A program made the translations under genes and the position numbers. This document shows positions 25,301 through 33,778 of a stretch of DNA of 39,275 bases, one piece after another. The notes beneath the pieces were generated by a model. The model worked only from the letters and a program-made list of their open reading frames with translations. It searched no databases and was not told the origin of the DNA. Each line of letters starts with the position of its first letter. Position 1 is the stretch's first letter. The stretch comes from an uncultured Saprospiraceae bacterium (GTDB lineage: Bacteria > Bacteroidota > Bacteroidia > Chitinophagales > Saprospiraceae). The DNA is taken from the NCBI GenBank assembly GCA_937921775.1, contig CAKZUK010000145.1, positions 1 through 39,275 on the forward strand. The letters are read 5' to 3'.

Positions 25301-28300
25301 CATGTCGCATTCTACTTCCATACTCATCGGTAATTCAGAAAATTCTGGTGCTTCTTCATCTACTGTTGTAATGGTTTGTGAGGCAGATGTAGTGTTGCCA
25401 CAATTGTCAGTAGCCGTCCACACGCGCATTATACCGAATTCGGCAGCGCATCCTCCAGGGGTATTGAATTCTTCAAAAGTAATCGTGACATCAGCATCAC
25501 AATTGTCTATTGCAGTTGGTATTGCTATATTTGGAATCTCATCACAAGGTACGGTTACACTCATCGGAATACCCATGAGTACCGGCTCTGTTGTATCACT
25601 TATTGTAATGATTTGAATTTCGGTCGTTTGATTGTTGCAAAAATCGGTAGCAGTCCAGATACGTGTAATGCTGCTGCTGTTTGAACATTCGCCAGAAGTA
25701 AAAATTTCCTCAAAGTCCAAGTTAACATCATTGTCACATTCATCTGTAGCTACGGGGCTTGCCGGGTTTGGGATGACCTCATCACATTCTAATGTAAGAT
25801 TATTGGGTACACCTTCAATCATTGGTGCAGTAGTATCCATTAAAGTTATTGTTTGCGATTGACTAGTTTGATTACCGCATCGATCAGTTGCGGTCCAGAT
25901 ACGAACTAGCCCAAAGTTACCAGAACAACCTCCATTAGGATCGCCAGTTTGTGAAAAAAGAACAAGCGGACTAGAATCACAATTGTCAGTGGCGATAGGA
26001 TTGGCTGGTGCCGGAATATTGTTGCACTCAACTGTGATACTCGGAGGAATACCGGTCAAAACAGGTTGAGTATTGTCAGATACATTGATTGTTTGACTGG
26101 CAGTGCTAGTGTTGCCACAAAGATCAGTTGCCGTCCATGTCCTAACAATAGTGTAAGTGTCATCACAACTGCCAGCTGTTATTGCAGAAGCAAGAGTGAC
26201 CGTTGGACTTGGTGTGCAATCATCTGTTGCGGATAGGATAGGGCTAAGTGGAATATTGTCACAGTCCACATTTATATCGGTAGGTACATCAAGAATCACA
26301 GGATCTTCCATATCCGCAACTGTAATTAGCTGAGAAGCGGTAGAACTGTTGCCACAATCATCTATTGCGGTCCATGTTCTCGTAATCGTAAATTCGCTTA
26401 AGCAAGTACCTCCTGAAAAACTATCATCAAAGGAAATGTCTGGGATTGGATCGCAATTATCGGTCGCTGTTATATTACCAGGTAATGGCATGTTGTTACA
26501 ACTTGTCGTTACATCTTCAGGGATATTATTAAGCATTGGCGCTGTGCTATCTGATACGTTTAGTATTTGTGAAGCGCTTGAAGTGTTGCCGCAATGGTCT
26601 GTTGCAAACCATGTTCTGGTAATGCTATATGAATGTTCACAAGCTCCTGGACTTGTCGTCTCGCTTAAGGTCACTGTTGGATCTGCATCACAATTATCAG
26701 AAGCGGTTGGGTTAGCTGGCTCAGGAATATCATCACAAGAAACATCCGCAGCGTCAGGTACTCCTGAAATAATCGGTGCGGTATTATCTGAAACGTTTAT
26801 TGTCTGTTGGATTGAACTGGTATTGCCACAATCATCTGTGGCCGTCCAAGTACGAGTGATAGTAAATGCATCTGAACAAATTCCTGGAGTATTCGCAACG
26901 TCTAGTTCTACGATAGGGTCAGAGCAATTGTCTGAAGCTGAGACTGTTGGTACGTCAGGAATATCGCTGCATTCTGCATCCTGATTAGCGGGCGTATTAT
27001 TAAATATTGGAGCCGCTGTGTCAGTTACAGTAATGACTCGAGAAGCAGTTGACTGATTGCCACATTTATCAGTGGCCGTCCAGGTGCGTGTGACTATGGT
27101 TTCACAACCAATAATTAGGCTGGTCTCTTCAAAATCTAATGTTGGATTTGTGCAGTCATCAGTTGCATTTACATTTGCTGGAGCAGGAATTGCGTCACAT
27201 TCTATGGTCATGTTTGAAGGGACACCAATGATGACTGGAGCTGCTGTGTCTATTTCTTTTATCACCTGTACTTGGCTTAGAGACTCTCCAGTACACCAGT
27301 CCATTACAATCCAGGTTCTCAATACTTTTCTAATACAAGAGTCTTGTAAGAAAAAGATGAGATCTGTACTGCCAGCTCCATATTGATTACAATTGCCGGA
27401 GGTTGTTGGCACACCGGTGATACTTGTATCGTCTGCATCACCGCATTCTGCATTGAGAAGGTCTGGAGGAAAGTTTACAATTCCATTTCCTGTACCTATG
27501 GAAGTAATGGTTTGATTGCAAGAAACACTTTGGCCATAGCTATCTGTGAGTGTCCATGTTCTTATGATTTGGCCAATGTTGCAAGTACCAAGTCCCGTTA
27601 AATTATCTGTATACGAAAGGTCCTCAATTCCACAGTTATCATTTCCTGTTGCTTCACCTGTAATGCTTAAGTCTGTGTAATCCTGATCGCAGTTGATCGT
27701 TACATCTGCAGGACAATCCAGCTCCATAGGCAGATTATCTTGAACTATTACTTCAACCATGCAAGTGTTGGAAAGCTGAGTGCCAGCATCCGTTACCTGA
27801 AATTCAATCATGACAAGGCTACCTACATCACAGCAAGCAAAAGGGATAGTGGTGTCAAATGCAGTTGCATCATTACCAGGGCAATTGGGATTGTCCATTC
27901 TTCTGGCCAGATAGGTGAGGGGCCCGCAGTTGTCGTAACTGCCGTCATCAAAAACAGTCGCGTTCACTAATGTTGGTGTCGTGTTTGTCAGCCCAACGGT
28001 AGTAGATGAAATACAGATAGCGACAGGAGGCACCCCGTCAGTGATTGTAGCAGTGAGTGAGCAACTTGAACTATTATCACAATCATCGGTAGCAGTGTAG
28101 GTGAAAGTGTAGACACCAAGGGGTGCATTTATCGTTTGATTGGCAAACACAGGTCCGTCAGGTCCAGTGATCTGAATATTAATGTTTGATTCACTAGAGC
28201 AATCATCGCTAGCGGTAGTAGCAGGGATTGTTATATTTCCAGTACAAGTCGTCGTATTAGCATTTACTGAAAAGTCACTTGGACAATCAATCGTTGGAGC

Positions 28301-29200
28301 TGTTTTGTCAAGTACTTTTATAAATTGAGTATCTGTTATGTTAGAAGCTACTCCACACCAGTTTGTATTTACTGTCCATGTTCTTACAATAACAAAACTA
28401 CCTTCGCAGATAGGTGTTGGTGCTGTGTCAGTATGGTAAAACCAAAAGCCGCAAGGTCCGTTATTGTCAATTGGTTCTCCATTGAGTGTAGGTACACCTG
28501 TGTTGGAAGGGTTTGTATCTGGATTGATGCAATCAAGTGCAGGATCTTCGATGTCGCTCTTGTCATTCGGAAATACAATATCGGCGAGTAGGGGTCGTGT
28601 GCGTGAAATCGTTTGTACGCAAGATGCAGCCATGTTGCCACTAGCATCTGCAGCCATCCATGTACGAACGATTTGCTGCACGTAATCATCTCCATTACAA
28701 GTCAGGTCGTTGATCTGATCGGAGTAAGTTAGTGTTGGGTTTGGATCACAACTATCATCGACAGTAGGGTAGCCTATGTCGTCAGGGTGAGCGGATGCAT
28801 TGCATCCTATTTCAAGGTCGTTGCACGTGATTATTGGTGCGCCATAATCTTCAATAAAAATGGAACCCTCGCAGCCGATTCCACTTGCTTGATCAGTGAC
28901 CATTACAATTAACAATTGGTTGATAAAACTTGCATCAACAATAGGATTATTTGGTATTATATTCCCATCTCCATCCATTACTTGGATTAGAATTGGTCCT
29001 GTACATTCCGAAAAGTCGCCTTCAAGTATGAGGTCGGGAGTTATTTCGGCAGTACAATTAATATCTAGTGATACATTGAGACCATTGTTGCATGACAAGG
29101 AACACTGTGCCGTGCAATGATTAATATTGGCTAAAAGCAATACTGTACAAAATGTAATTAGTCTGCCTATCTTTGATAGAAAAAGGTTGAATTTGCTCAT
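22307..29200 (-). CDS. Giant T9SS-exported surface protein with tandem HYR/Ig-like repeats
   Basis: The 2297-residue protein starts at the Met of MSKFNLFLSKIGR, chosen because a signal peptide follows directly (cleavage near HCTAQ, residue 32); the frame extends 25 residues upstream without a signal. Two or three divergent Cys-rich modules and a classic HYR domain (about 330-420) precede 13 tandem units of about 79 residues at roughly 24165-27235. Each unit has a VP...V.CD.IP opening, a DNCD motif, one more Cys and the closing RTWTATDDCGN. After them come a carboxypeptidase-regulatory-like domain (GYYEFMGIP), a dockerin-like pair of EF hands (DIDRSGLITTFD), a cohesin-like beta domain, and a type A T9SS tail (YQNRPNPF... 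ending GKMIVLK). It is probably an adhesin or stalk-like surface fibre. Confidence 0.9.
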   Translation of the reverse strand: MSKFNLFLSKIGRLITFCTVLLLANINHCTAQCSLSCNNGLNVSLDINCTAEITPDLILEGDFSECTGPILIQVMDGDGNIIPNNPIVDASFINQLLIVMVTDQASGIGCEGSIFIEDYGAPIITCNDLEIGCNASAHPDDIGYPTVDDSCDPNPTLTYSDQINDLTCNGDDYVQQIVRTWMAADASGNMAASCVQTISRTRPLLADIVFPNDKSDIEDPALDCINPDTNPSNTGVPTLNGEPIDNNGPCGFWFYHTDTAPTPICEGSFVIVRTWTVNTNWCGVASNITDTQFIKVLDKTAPTIDCPSDFSVNANTTTCTGNITIPATTASDDCSSESNINIQITGPDGPVFANQTINAPLGVYTFTYTATDDCDNSSSCSLTATITDGVPPVAICISSTTVGLTNTTPTLVNATVFDDGSYDNCGPLTYLARRMDNPNCPGNDATAFDTTIPFACCDVGSLVMIEFQVTDAGTQLSNTCMVEVIVQDNLPMELDCPADVTINCDQDYTDLSITGEATGNDNCGIEDLSYTDNLTGLGTCNIGQIIRTWTLTDSYGQSVSCNQTITSIGTGNGIVNFPPDLLNAECGDADDTSITGVPTTSGNCNQYGAGSTDLIFFLQDSCIRKVLRTWIVMDWCTGESLSQVQVIKEIDTAAPVIIGVPSNMTIECDAIPAPANVNATDDCTNPTLDFEETSLIIGCETIVTRTWTATDKCGNQSTASRVITVTDTAAPIFNNTPANQDAECSDIPDVPTVSASDNCSDPIVELDVANTPGICSDAFTITRTWTATDDCGNTSSIQQTINVSDNTAPIISGVPDAADVSCDDIPEPANPTASDNCDADPTVTLSETTSPGACEHSYSITRTWFATDHCGNTSSASQILNVSDSTAPMLNNIPEDVTTSCNNMPLPGNITATDNCDPIPDISFDDSFSGGTCLSEFTITRTWTAIDDCGNSSTASQLITVADMEDPVILDVPTDINVDCDNIPLSPILSATDDCTPSPTVTLASAITAGSCDDTYTIVRTWTATDLCGNTSTASQTINVSDNTQPVLTGIPPSITVECNNIPAPANPIATDNCDSSPLVLFSQTGDPNGGCSGNFGLVRIWTATDRCGNQTSQSQTITLMDTTAPMIEGVPNNLTLECDEVIPNPASPVATDECDNDVNLDFEEIFTSGECSNSSSITRIWTATDFCNNQTTEIQIITISDTTEPVLMGIPMSVTVPCDEIPNIAIPTAIDNCDADVTITFEEFNTPGGCAAEFGIMRVWTATDNCGNTTSASQTITTVDEEAPEFSELPMSMEVECDMVPPPADITVSDNCDVSVDFTFIETMSPGMCENNFTLTRTWTATDDCGNSAIHTQILTVEDMTTPFIEPIIPVLNVDCENIPAPITPSPVDNCDNDVELVFDEVNNSGTCTNGIYTIVRTWTATDNCGNNIVQVQTINVTDNGAPTLVNIPPDITVECDEIPTPTVTATDACDPDVEVVLSQINMFGLCPNSYTITRTWTATDDCGNTDIGTQVITVTDNTEPILTGVPADMTVACDAVPDPPTVIVTDNCDPQPSMTFSEITNPGDCPNSFTIVRTWSALDACDNFVSATQTIIVNDTEGPTFVGVPNDITVNCDAVPSPAVVTAIDNCDANVLATFIETSETTCANSFEITRTWESVDDCGNTSAASQVITVVDDEAPLVTCTPSSTRFLSSQLPNFVCELLDFVQVSAVDNCTAPFDLSIDWTMDFGDDGTIDTMGVKSNNSTVGLLFPIGVNVLTFTTTDECGNTGICVNTITIIDNVAPSFTCFPTGVVINSGTLTTFSTASMHLFPPFTECCIDTFHYQLADNSLVDTLFWDCDDVGTQEVKIRVFDKFGNSAACLTDLTINAPNENPNPCGTPPGLSFIAGQVYTENSSYVEDVTIDLTGGLSTSSNTNESGYYEFMGIPTNSNYLVSPAMSMFPLNGVSTYDLVLISKHILELQLLDSPYKMIAADIDRSGLITTFDVVQLKKLILGIDTVFLNNTSWRFVDANFVFPEPQDPFYSVFPEHCAINDLYSGENQVNFIGVKIGDVNNTVLSNLNSLADTRTTALHFETIDQLTQKGELVEMDFTAKDFQQINGFQFTLNFDTKALDYRGFKAAALSGISENDFGQALLNQGMLTSSWFDLAAQSFGDGEILFTLLFEAKTSAPLSQLIRLSSGYTKAEAYSGSSRKSVELGFEEMVFAEAELAATEIELYQNRPNPFKDQTILSFKMPKTDLVAIQIFDASGKSCFRQRQIFESGYQELTIEAADLPAAGIYYYELSTSTEMARGKMIVLK

Positions 29201-29824
29201 AACATTAAATTTTGAAGGCAATCCGTTAATTAAATAGTAGGCATTGGTTAATTGTAAGAGGGGGGAGCATACCAAATTATGGTGAAGTCGTATTGCTAAC
29301 AGATATTTCTGGAAGCAATTAGAAAGGCATGCTTAATAATTAGACCCGATTCGATTGTAAGGAATGTGTAGTACTTGTGACTACTTTTTTTTGCGGTTGT
29401 TGGAATGGAATTACGAGGACAGCTAATTTTAGTTAACTGCTTTATCGTAATGCTTTTTGTCAAAACGGGCAAAATTCGCTGTAGTTGCAGTTTTTTTAAT
29501 AAAAAGAGTATTTTTATTGTTAAAATTAAAATATTTTATTTTTATAAAGTGTAATTAGTTGATTTAAAGGTTATTAGTTTGTTTTTAAAAATTAAAGCAT
29601 TTTTAGAGAATGGAGATGAACTGTTTTTTTGTCAGTAAGTTTGCGTCAATTGGATAAGTTGGGATTGATTCACAGCAAATCGAACTCCTTTAGCGTTTTT
29701 AATGAACTAGTTGTAGAGACTATAAGCTATATGAAAGAGCTTAGATTATTATAGAAATAGTATTTCAATAGGTATTTTTGCGCTAAGCACTACTTGAATA
29801 AGTCAGAAACAGGAATAATACAGC
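29201..29824. other. Long gene-free AT-rich spacer
   Basis: This 624-bp gap separates the divergent giant gene and oxidoreductase gene. Positions 29500-29610 are almost pure A/T (runs of TTTTTAAT, AAAATATTTTATT). I see no ORF, tRNA or clear small RNA. The only recognisable site is the -7 box at 29773-29780. It may hold regulatory sites for the surface-protein gene, for which no consensus promoter was found. Confidence 0.5.
29773..29780 (+). promoter_or_regulatory. Putative promoter -7 box of the oxidoreductase gene
   Basis: TATTTTTG followed by C fits TAnnTTTG 44 nt before the ATG. No good -33 is seen, and the T-run weakens the match. Confidence 0.4.
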
Positions 29825-30817
29825 ATGCTAAAAATCGGAGTACTGGGCGCAGGCCATTTGGGCACTATTCATTTGAAATGTATTCAAATGATTGAGGAAC
29901 TAGAGTTGGTAGGTTGTTATGATATAGATGAGGAGAAATGTAGCTCAACTGCGGCAACATATGGAATTAAGGCATTTGAGAGTGTAGAAGCCTTGATTGA
30001 GGCCGTAGATATAGTAGATATCGTGACGCCCACTGTCAGTCATTTTGAACTAGCAGAAAAAGCAATAAAGAGTGGCCGGCATTTGTTCATAGAGAAGCCA
30101 CTTACACATACCACAGAAGAAGGCCGTCGATTATTAAAACTTGGTGAGGCTCATCAGGTAAAGATACAGGTGGGTCATGTCGAACGTTTTAACCCTGCAT
30201 TTTTAGCTTTGAGTGAGCATGATCTTGCGCCTATGTTTATTGAAGCGCATCGCTTGGCAGCGTTCAATCCTAGAGGAACGGATGTATCGGTTATTCTTGA
30301 TTTGATGATTCATGATATTGATATCGTTTTAAGTATGGTACCTTCGCCACTGAAAAGTATCAGTGCGAGTGGAGTAGCTGTAGTAAGTGATACACCAGAC
30401 ATTAGCAACGCGCGTTTGGAATTCGAAAATGGTTGTGTCGCTAATTTAACGGCCAGCCGAATTTCCCTTAAGCAAATGCGTAAATTGCGACTGTTTCAAA
30501 AAGATGCCTACATCAGTCTCGACTTTTTGGAAAAGCAGGCACAGATTGTCCGACTGTATGAAAAAGGTGGAGCGAACTTACCACCAACGGATCAATTTTT
30601 TGAGTTGGAAACCAGCAATGGTGCAAAGTTAATCCATGTAGAGATGCCAGAAACGCAGGAAGTGAATGCCATAAAAATGGAATTAGAATCATTGGCCAAT
30701 AGTATTGAAAAAAACACGAGACCAGTAGTAGATGTATCTGATGGTTTGCGTGCATTGGAAGTTGCGCATCAAATTATAGAAGAGATTAAGAAAAGAGGAA
30801 ATATAGAAGTTGTGTAA
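29825..30817 (+). CDS. Gfo/Idh/MocA-family NAD(P)-dependent oxidoreductase
   Basis: The 330-residue protein has an N-terminal Rossmann fold (VLGAGHLGTIH, residues 6-16) and the family's conserved Glu-Lys-Pro at 90-92 (FIEKPLTH). The C-terminal domain contains VGHVERFNPAF and the D-x-x-x-H-D motif (DLMIHDID) expected in the active site. Members oxidise or reduce sugars and sugar nucleotides; sequence alone does not give the substrate. It is followed by a lipoprotein gene 28 nt downstream and a sugar transferase, which fits a role in cell-surface polysaccharide metabolism, but that link is inference. Confidence 0.92.
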   Translation: MLKIGVLGAGHLGTIHLKCIQMIEELELVGCYDIDEEKCSSTAATYGIKAFESVEALIEAVDIVDIVTPTVSHFELAEKAIKSGRHLFIEKPLTHTTEEGRRLLKLGEAHQVKIQVGHVERFNPAFLALSEHDLAPMFIEAHRLAAFNPRGTDVSVILDLMIHDIDIVLSMVPSPLKSISASGVAVVSDTPDISNARLEFENGCVANLTASRISLKQMRKLRLFQKDAYISLDFLEKQAQIVRLYEKGGANLPPTDQFFELETSNGAKLIHVEMPETQEVNAIKMELESLANSIEKNTRPVVDVSDGLRALEVAHQIIEEIKKRGNIEVV

Positions 30818-30845
30818 ACAAGGTCATTTTAAAATCACAGTAGTT

Positions 30846-31733
30846 ATGAAAAATAATAGTTTGTTTTTAGCCATCGTAATAATGCTGTTAGGCAGTTCTT
30901 GCGAAATTATTAATCCATCGGAAGATATTCCTGCTTACCTCAATATTGAAAAAATGGATGTGATGTCTTCGGGTGCACAAGGAAGTAATTCCCAAATAAT
31001 TACCGATGCATGGGTTTATGTCGACAATGAATATATTGGTGCTTATCCTTTGCCTGCAAGAGTTCCTGTATTGGAAGAAGGAGTACAAACATTAACTATT
31101 TTTCCTGGTATAAAACTAAATGGAATTTCCTCTGATCGTAATATTTATCCATTTTATGATAAATATGAAGTTGATGTTGAGTTTGTGCCTACGGAGGACC
31201 TTACCGTAAACCCAACGCTGGAATATGCGGATAATGCAGTGTTTCAATTGATGGAAAATTTTGAAGGAGTTAATCATTTATTTTCTACCGATCTAGATGG
31301 AGATGATGAGACTTTTTTTGAAGGAAATGAGGATGGTGGCTTTGAAGGCCGTTCTGGAGTAGCAACATTAAGTGATGGCCACTTTTTAGTATCAGCTGCT
31401 ACAGACTATATCAATACCTTTCCGGCTATAAGTGCTGGTTATACTTCTTTTGTTGAAATAAATTTTAAAACGGATGTAGGTTTTAAAGTAGGTTTGATTG
31501 CTTATGATCAAAATAATAATGCAATTTATACCAGTGTTGATCGAACGGTAAGGGAGACAAAGGAATGGAAGAAAATCTATTTTGACATGTCGACTCCTCT
31601 TCAGGAAGCTGCTCAAAGCCCTGGAGTTGCTAATTATCGAATTGTATTAATTGGCCAGTTAAGCCCCGACGCTTTAGATACTTTACCCGTAGCGAAAGTC
31701 TATGTAGACAACGTTAAATTTATTACATATTAA
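30846..31733 (+). CDS. Lipoprotein of unknown function
   Basis: Started at the ATG giving MKNNSLFLAIVIMLLGSSC, the 295-residue protein has a type II signal peptide with Cys19 in the lipobox LGSSC; the longer upstream frame starts inside the previous gene. An N-terminal beta domain (about 30-120; DAWVYVDNEYIGAYPLPARVPV resembles PEGA-like repeats) is followed by an acidic linker and a C-terminal beta-rich region (about 145-295) that could be a jelly-roll. I do not recognise a family. It sits 28 nt after the oxidoreductase gene and is probably in the same transcript. Confidence 0.85.
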   Translation: MKNNSLFLAIVIMLLGSSCEIINPSEDIPAYLNIEKMDVMSSGAQGSNSQIITDAWVYVDNEYIGAYPLPARVPVLEEGVQTLTIFPGIKLNGISSDRNIYPFYDKYEVDVEFVPTEDLTVNPTLEYADNAVFQLMENFEGVNHLFSTDLDGDDETFFEGNEDGGFEGRSGVATLSDGHFLVSAATDYINTFPAISAGYTSFVEINFKTDVGFKVGLIAYDQNNNAIYTSVDRTVRETKEWKKIYFDMSTPLQEAAQSPGVANYRIVLIGQLSPDALDTLPVAKVYVDNVKFITY

Positions 31734-31742
31734 ATTCGTGAA

Positions 31743-31909
31743 TTAAGGAGGTGTTCAAATTAAATCTACTAATAAATCTGCGCCTTTTAAACCTATACTT
31801 CCTTGTTTGTGAAGCAATCCGGAAGGATTACTGCAAAAAAGAAAGTCGTCTAGATTCAAAATCCATCAGAATTTATTGTAAGCACAATTTTGAAGACCTG
31901 CTTACTTAA
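31743..31909. ncRNA. Structured repeat element, copy A (candidate RNA or hairpin MITE)
   Basis: The element is closed by AGGTGTTCAAATT (31749-31761) pairing with 31886-31899, plus TTAAG/CTTAA outside. The central hairpin has a 12-nt outer stem (31798-31809 with 31834-31845, 10 pairs) and an inner stem AATCC/GGATT (31816-31820, 31825-31829) capped by GGAA, a GNRA-type tetraloop. Blocks 31784-31801 and 31846-31871 are almost identical to copy B at 33581-33749. It lies 61 nt before the sugar transferase start. Whether it acts as RNA, as a regulatory leader, or as a mobile repeat is unknown. Confidence 0.6.
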
Positions 31910-31969
31910 GTAAATTTAAACTATAAAAACTCTTTTAGCGAAAGCACAAAACGATTGACTTTGAGAACC

Positions 31970-33412
31970 ATGAAACGCAAGCGTAGGGTAGACATGTTTG
32001 TTTACGGGGTGGCAGACTTCATCATGGCGATGATGGCTTGGGCTTGTTTTTATGTTTATCGCAAAAAATTAGAAGGCGTCCCCATTAACTGGGAGATTAC
32101 AGAGGATATCAATTTTTGGTATGGAATTTTTATCATTCCAGTAGGTTGGTTGCTGTTGTATTCGATTTTTGATAAGTATCATGATGTGTATCGCATCTCA
32201 AGATTGGCGACTTTGACTCGAACGTTTTTTCTTACCTTTCTAGGTGTAACCTTTCTATTTTTTACTTTAATTTTAGACGACTTTGTAAAAGACTATTCTA
32301 CTTATTACACGTCATTTTTTACTTTATTTGCATATCATTATTTCTTTACTGCAGCCATGCGTATGGTTCTTTTGACGCGTGCAAGTCGTCGTTTGAAAGC
32401 CGGTAAAGTTACCTTCAATACACTTATCCTTGGTGGAAATCAACGAGCAATCGAATTGTACAAAGAAATTACAAGCCGAGAAAAAGGGTTAGGTTATAAC
32501 TTTGTAGGCTTTATTGATGCCAATGGAAAAAGCGGCAATGAACTAAGTGAATACCTTCCTGTTTTAGGAGAAATTGATAACCTCAGCGAGGTCATTCGAG
32601 CTAAGGAGATTGAAGAGGTTATCATAGCTATAGAAACTTCTGAGCACAATCGACTCCGAGAAATCCTTAACGTACTTTTTGATCCTCCAAGTTATGGTCG
32701 TGTCGGTTTTGACAATTCTATCGCTGTGAAAATTATTCCTAATATGTACGACATCATGTTGGGATCAGTGAAAATGAATCATGTGTTTGGGGCAGTACTA
32801 ATAGAGATTCAGCAAGAGATGATGCCACGCTGGCAGCGATTGGTAAAGCGACTACTGGATGTGCTGGTGTCGCTTATGGGCTTAATGGTTTTATTACCGC
32901 TACTTTTATTTATCATGTTGCGAGTTCGTTTTTCCTCAGAAGGTCCTGTCTTTTTTAAGCAGGAACGAGTAGGCTTAAATGGGCGACCATTTTTTATCTA
33001 TAAATTCCGTTCGATGTTTATAGATGCTGAAGCGAAAGGTCCTCAGCTATCGAGTGATAATGATGACCGGATTACGAAATGGGGTAAGGTGATGCGGAAG
33101 TGGCGCCTTGATGAGTTACCACAATTTTGGAATGTACTAAAAGGTGATATGTCTTTGGTAGGGCCTCGTCCTGAACGACAATTCTTTATTGATCAAATAT
33201 TAGCTCGTGCACCACACTACAAACATTTGTTGAAAGTGCGACCTGGTATTACTTCCTGGGGACAGGTGAAATACGGCTACGCTTCTAATCTGGATGAAAT
33301 GTTACAGCGTTTAAAATTCGATATCTTATATGTTGAAAATCGATCTTTGGTACTGGATTTCAAGATTTTGTTTTATACGTTGCTGGTTTTGCTGCAGGGG
33401 AAAGGGAAATGA
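31970..33412 (+). CDS. Polyprenyl-phosphate sugar-1-phosphate transferase (WcaJ/WbaP-like)
   Basis: The enzyme starts surface polysaccharide synthesis by moving a sugar-1-phosphate from a nucleotide sugar to undecaprenyl phosphate in the inner membrane. The 480 residues contain four N-terminal membrane helices (about 10-130), a Rossmann-like CoA-binding domain (about 135-265), a reentrant membrane helix (LLDVLVSLMGLMVLLPLLLF), and the C-terminal bacterial sugar transferase domain with FKQERVGLNGRPFFIYKFRSM, KWRLDELPQFWNVLKGDMSLVGPRPE and VRPGITSWGQV. I prefer the ATG at 31970 to the upstream TTG at 31955. The gene is flanked on both sides by copies of the structured repeat element. Confidence 0.95.
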   Translation: MKRKRRVDMFVYGVADFIMAMMAWACFYVYRKKLEGVPINWEITEDINFWYGIFIIPVGWLLLYSIFDKYHDVYRISRLATLTRTFFLTFLGVTFLFFTLILDDFVKDYSTYYTSFFTLFAYHYFFTAAMRMVLLTRASRRLKAGKVTFNTLILGGNQRAIELYKEITSREKGLGYNFVGFIDANGKSGNELSEYLPVLGEIDNLSEVIRAKEIEEVIIAIETSEHNRLREILNVLFDPPSYGRVGFDNSIAVKIIPNMYDIMLGSVKMNHVFGAVLIEIQQEMMPRWQRLVKRLLDVLVSLMGLMVLLPLLLFIMLRVRFSSEGPVFFKQERVGLNGRPFFIYKFRSMFIDAEAKGPQLSSDNDDRITKWGKVMRKWRLDELPQFWNVLKGDMSLVGPRPERQFFIDQILARAPHYKHLLKVRPGITSWGQVKYGYASNLDEMLQRLKFDILYVENRSLVLDFKILFYTLLVLLQGKGK

Positions 33413-33445
33413 ATTAGAATCAGAATGGGAATTAGAAGCTACCTA

Positions 33446-33539
33446 GTTGGAAGACAGGTGGGAGTTAGAATTTTTCGCAGATTTAAATATCGTGGGTACA
33501 CGATCGAGTGATCTTACAAGCTCCAGTCCCACTTCAAGT
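33446..33539. repeat. Degenerate palindromic repeat related to 2035-2122
   Basis: The left part carries TTGGAAG and GGTGGGAG, and the right part AGCTCC and TCCCACTTC, in inverted orientation, as in 2035-2122. In the middle, ATCGTG GGTA CACGAT (33489-33504) is a perfect 6-bp stem with a 4-nt loop, and TTTTTCGCAGAT resembles the core of 22104-22183. Confidence 0.5.
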
Positions 33540-33580
33540 CTTTTTTTACATATCTACATTTTTCACTATATTAGCACTTA

Positions 33581-33749
33581 CTTAAGCAGGTACTCAATTT
33601 AAACTATATAATAATTTCTGTGTCTTTTAAACTTATACTTCTTCAATTTCCTTCAGCAATAGCTACGGCTATTACCTTGAAAATTGGCTCGTCTAAATTC
33701 AAAATACATCAGAACTTATCCTAAAGATAAATTTGACTACCTGCTTAAG
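33581..33749. ncRNA. Structured repeat element, copy B (candidate RNA or hairpin MITE)
   Basis: The element is bounded by a perfect 12-bp inverted repeat, CTTAAGCAGGTA (33581-33592) and TACCTGCTTAAG (33738-33749), extended inward by TCAA/TTGA. The central hairpin has stems CAATT/AATTG, TTCA/TGAA and AATAGC/GCTATT (33658-33663, 33668-33673), capped by TACG closed by C-G, a UNCG-type tetraloop. Blocks 33624-33641 and 33689-33714 match copy A in 17 of 18 and 24 of 26 positions. It ends 29 nt before the TerB-like gene. The remainder of spacer 33413-33778 holds the degenerate palindrome and no gene. Confidence 0.6.
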
Positions 33750-33778
33750 TTTAAAACACATTTAAACCAGTACTCCTT

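Noticed and set aside
24165..27235. Regular ~237-bp periodicity as a CRISPR array or satellite
   Set aside because: The repeats are in-frame protein modules with diverged DNA and no identical direct repeats or unique spacers.
29201..29275. Upstream start of the giant repeat protein
   Set aside because: It would place 25 residues before a clear signal peptide; the ATG at 29200 gives a normal one.
31955..31969. TTG start for the sugar transferase
   Set aside because: The ATG at 31970 is the more usual start and begins a basic cytoplasmic end (MKRKRR) before the first membrane helix.
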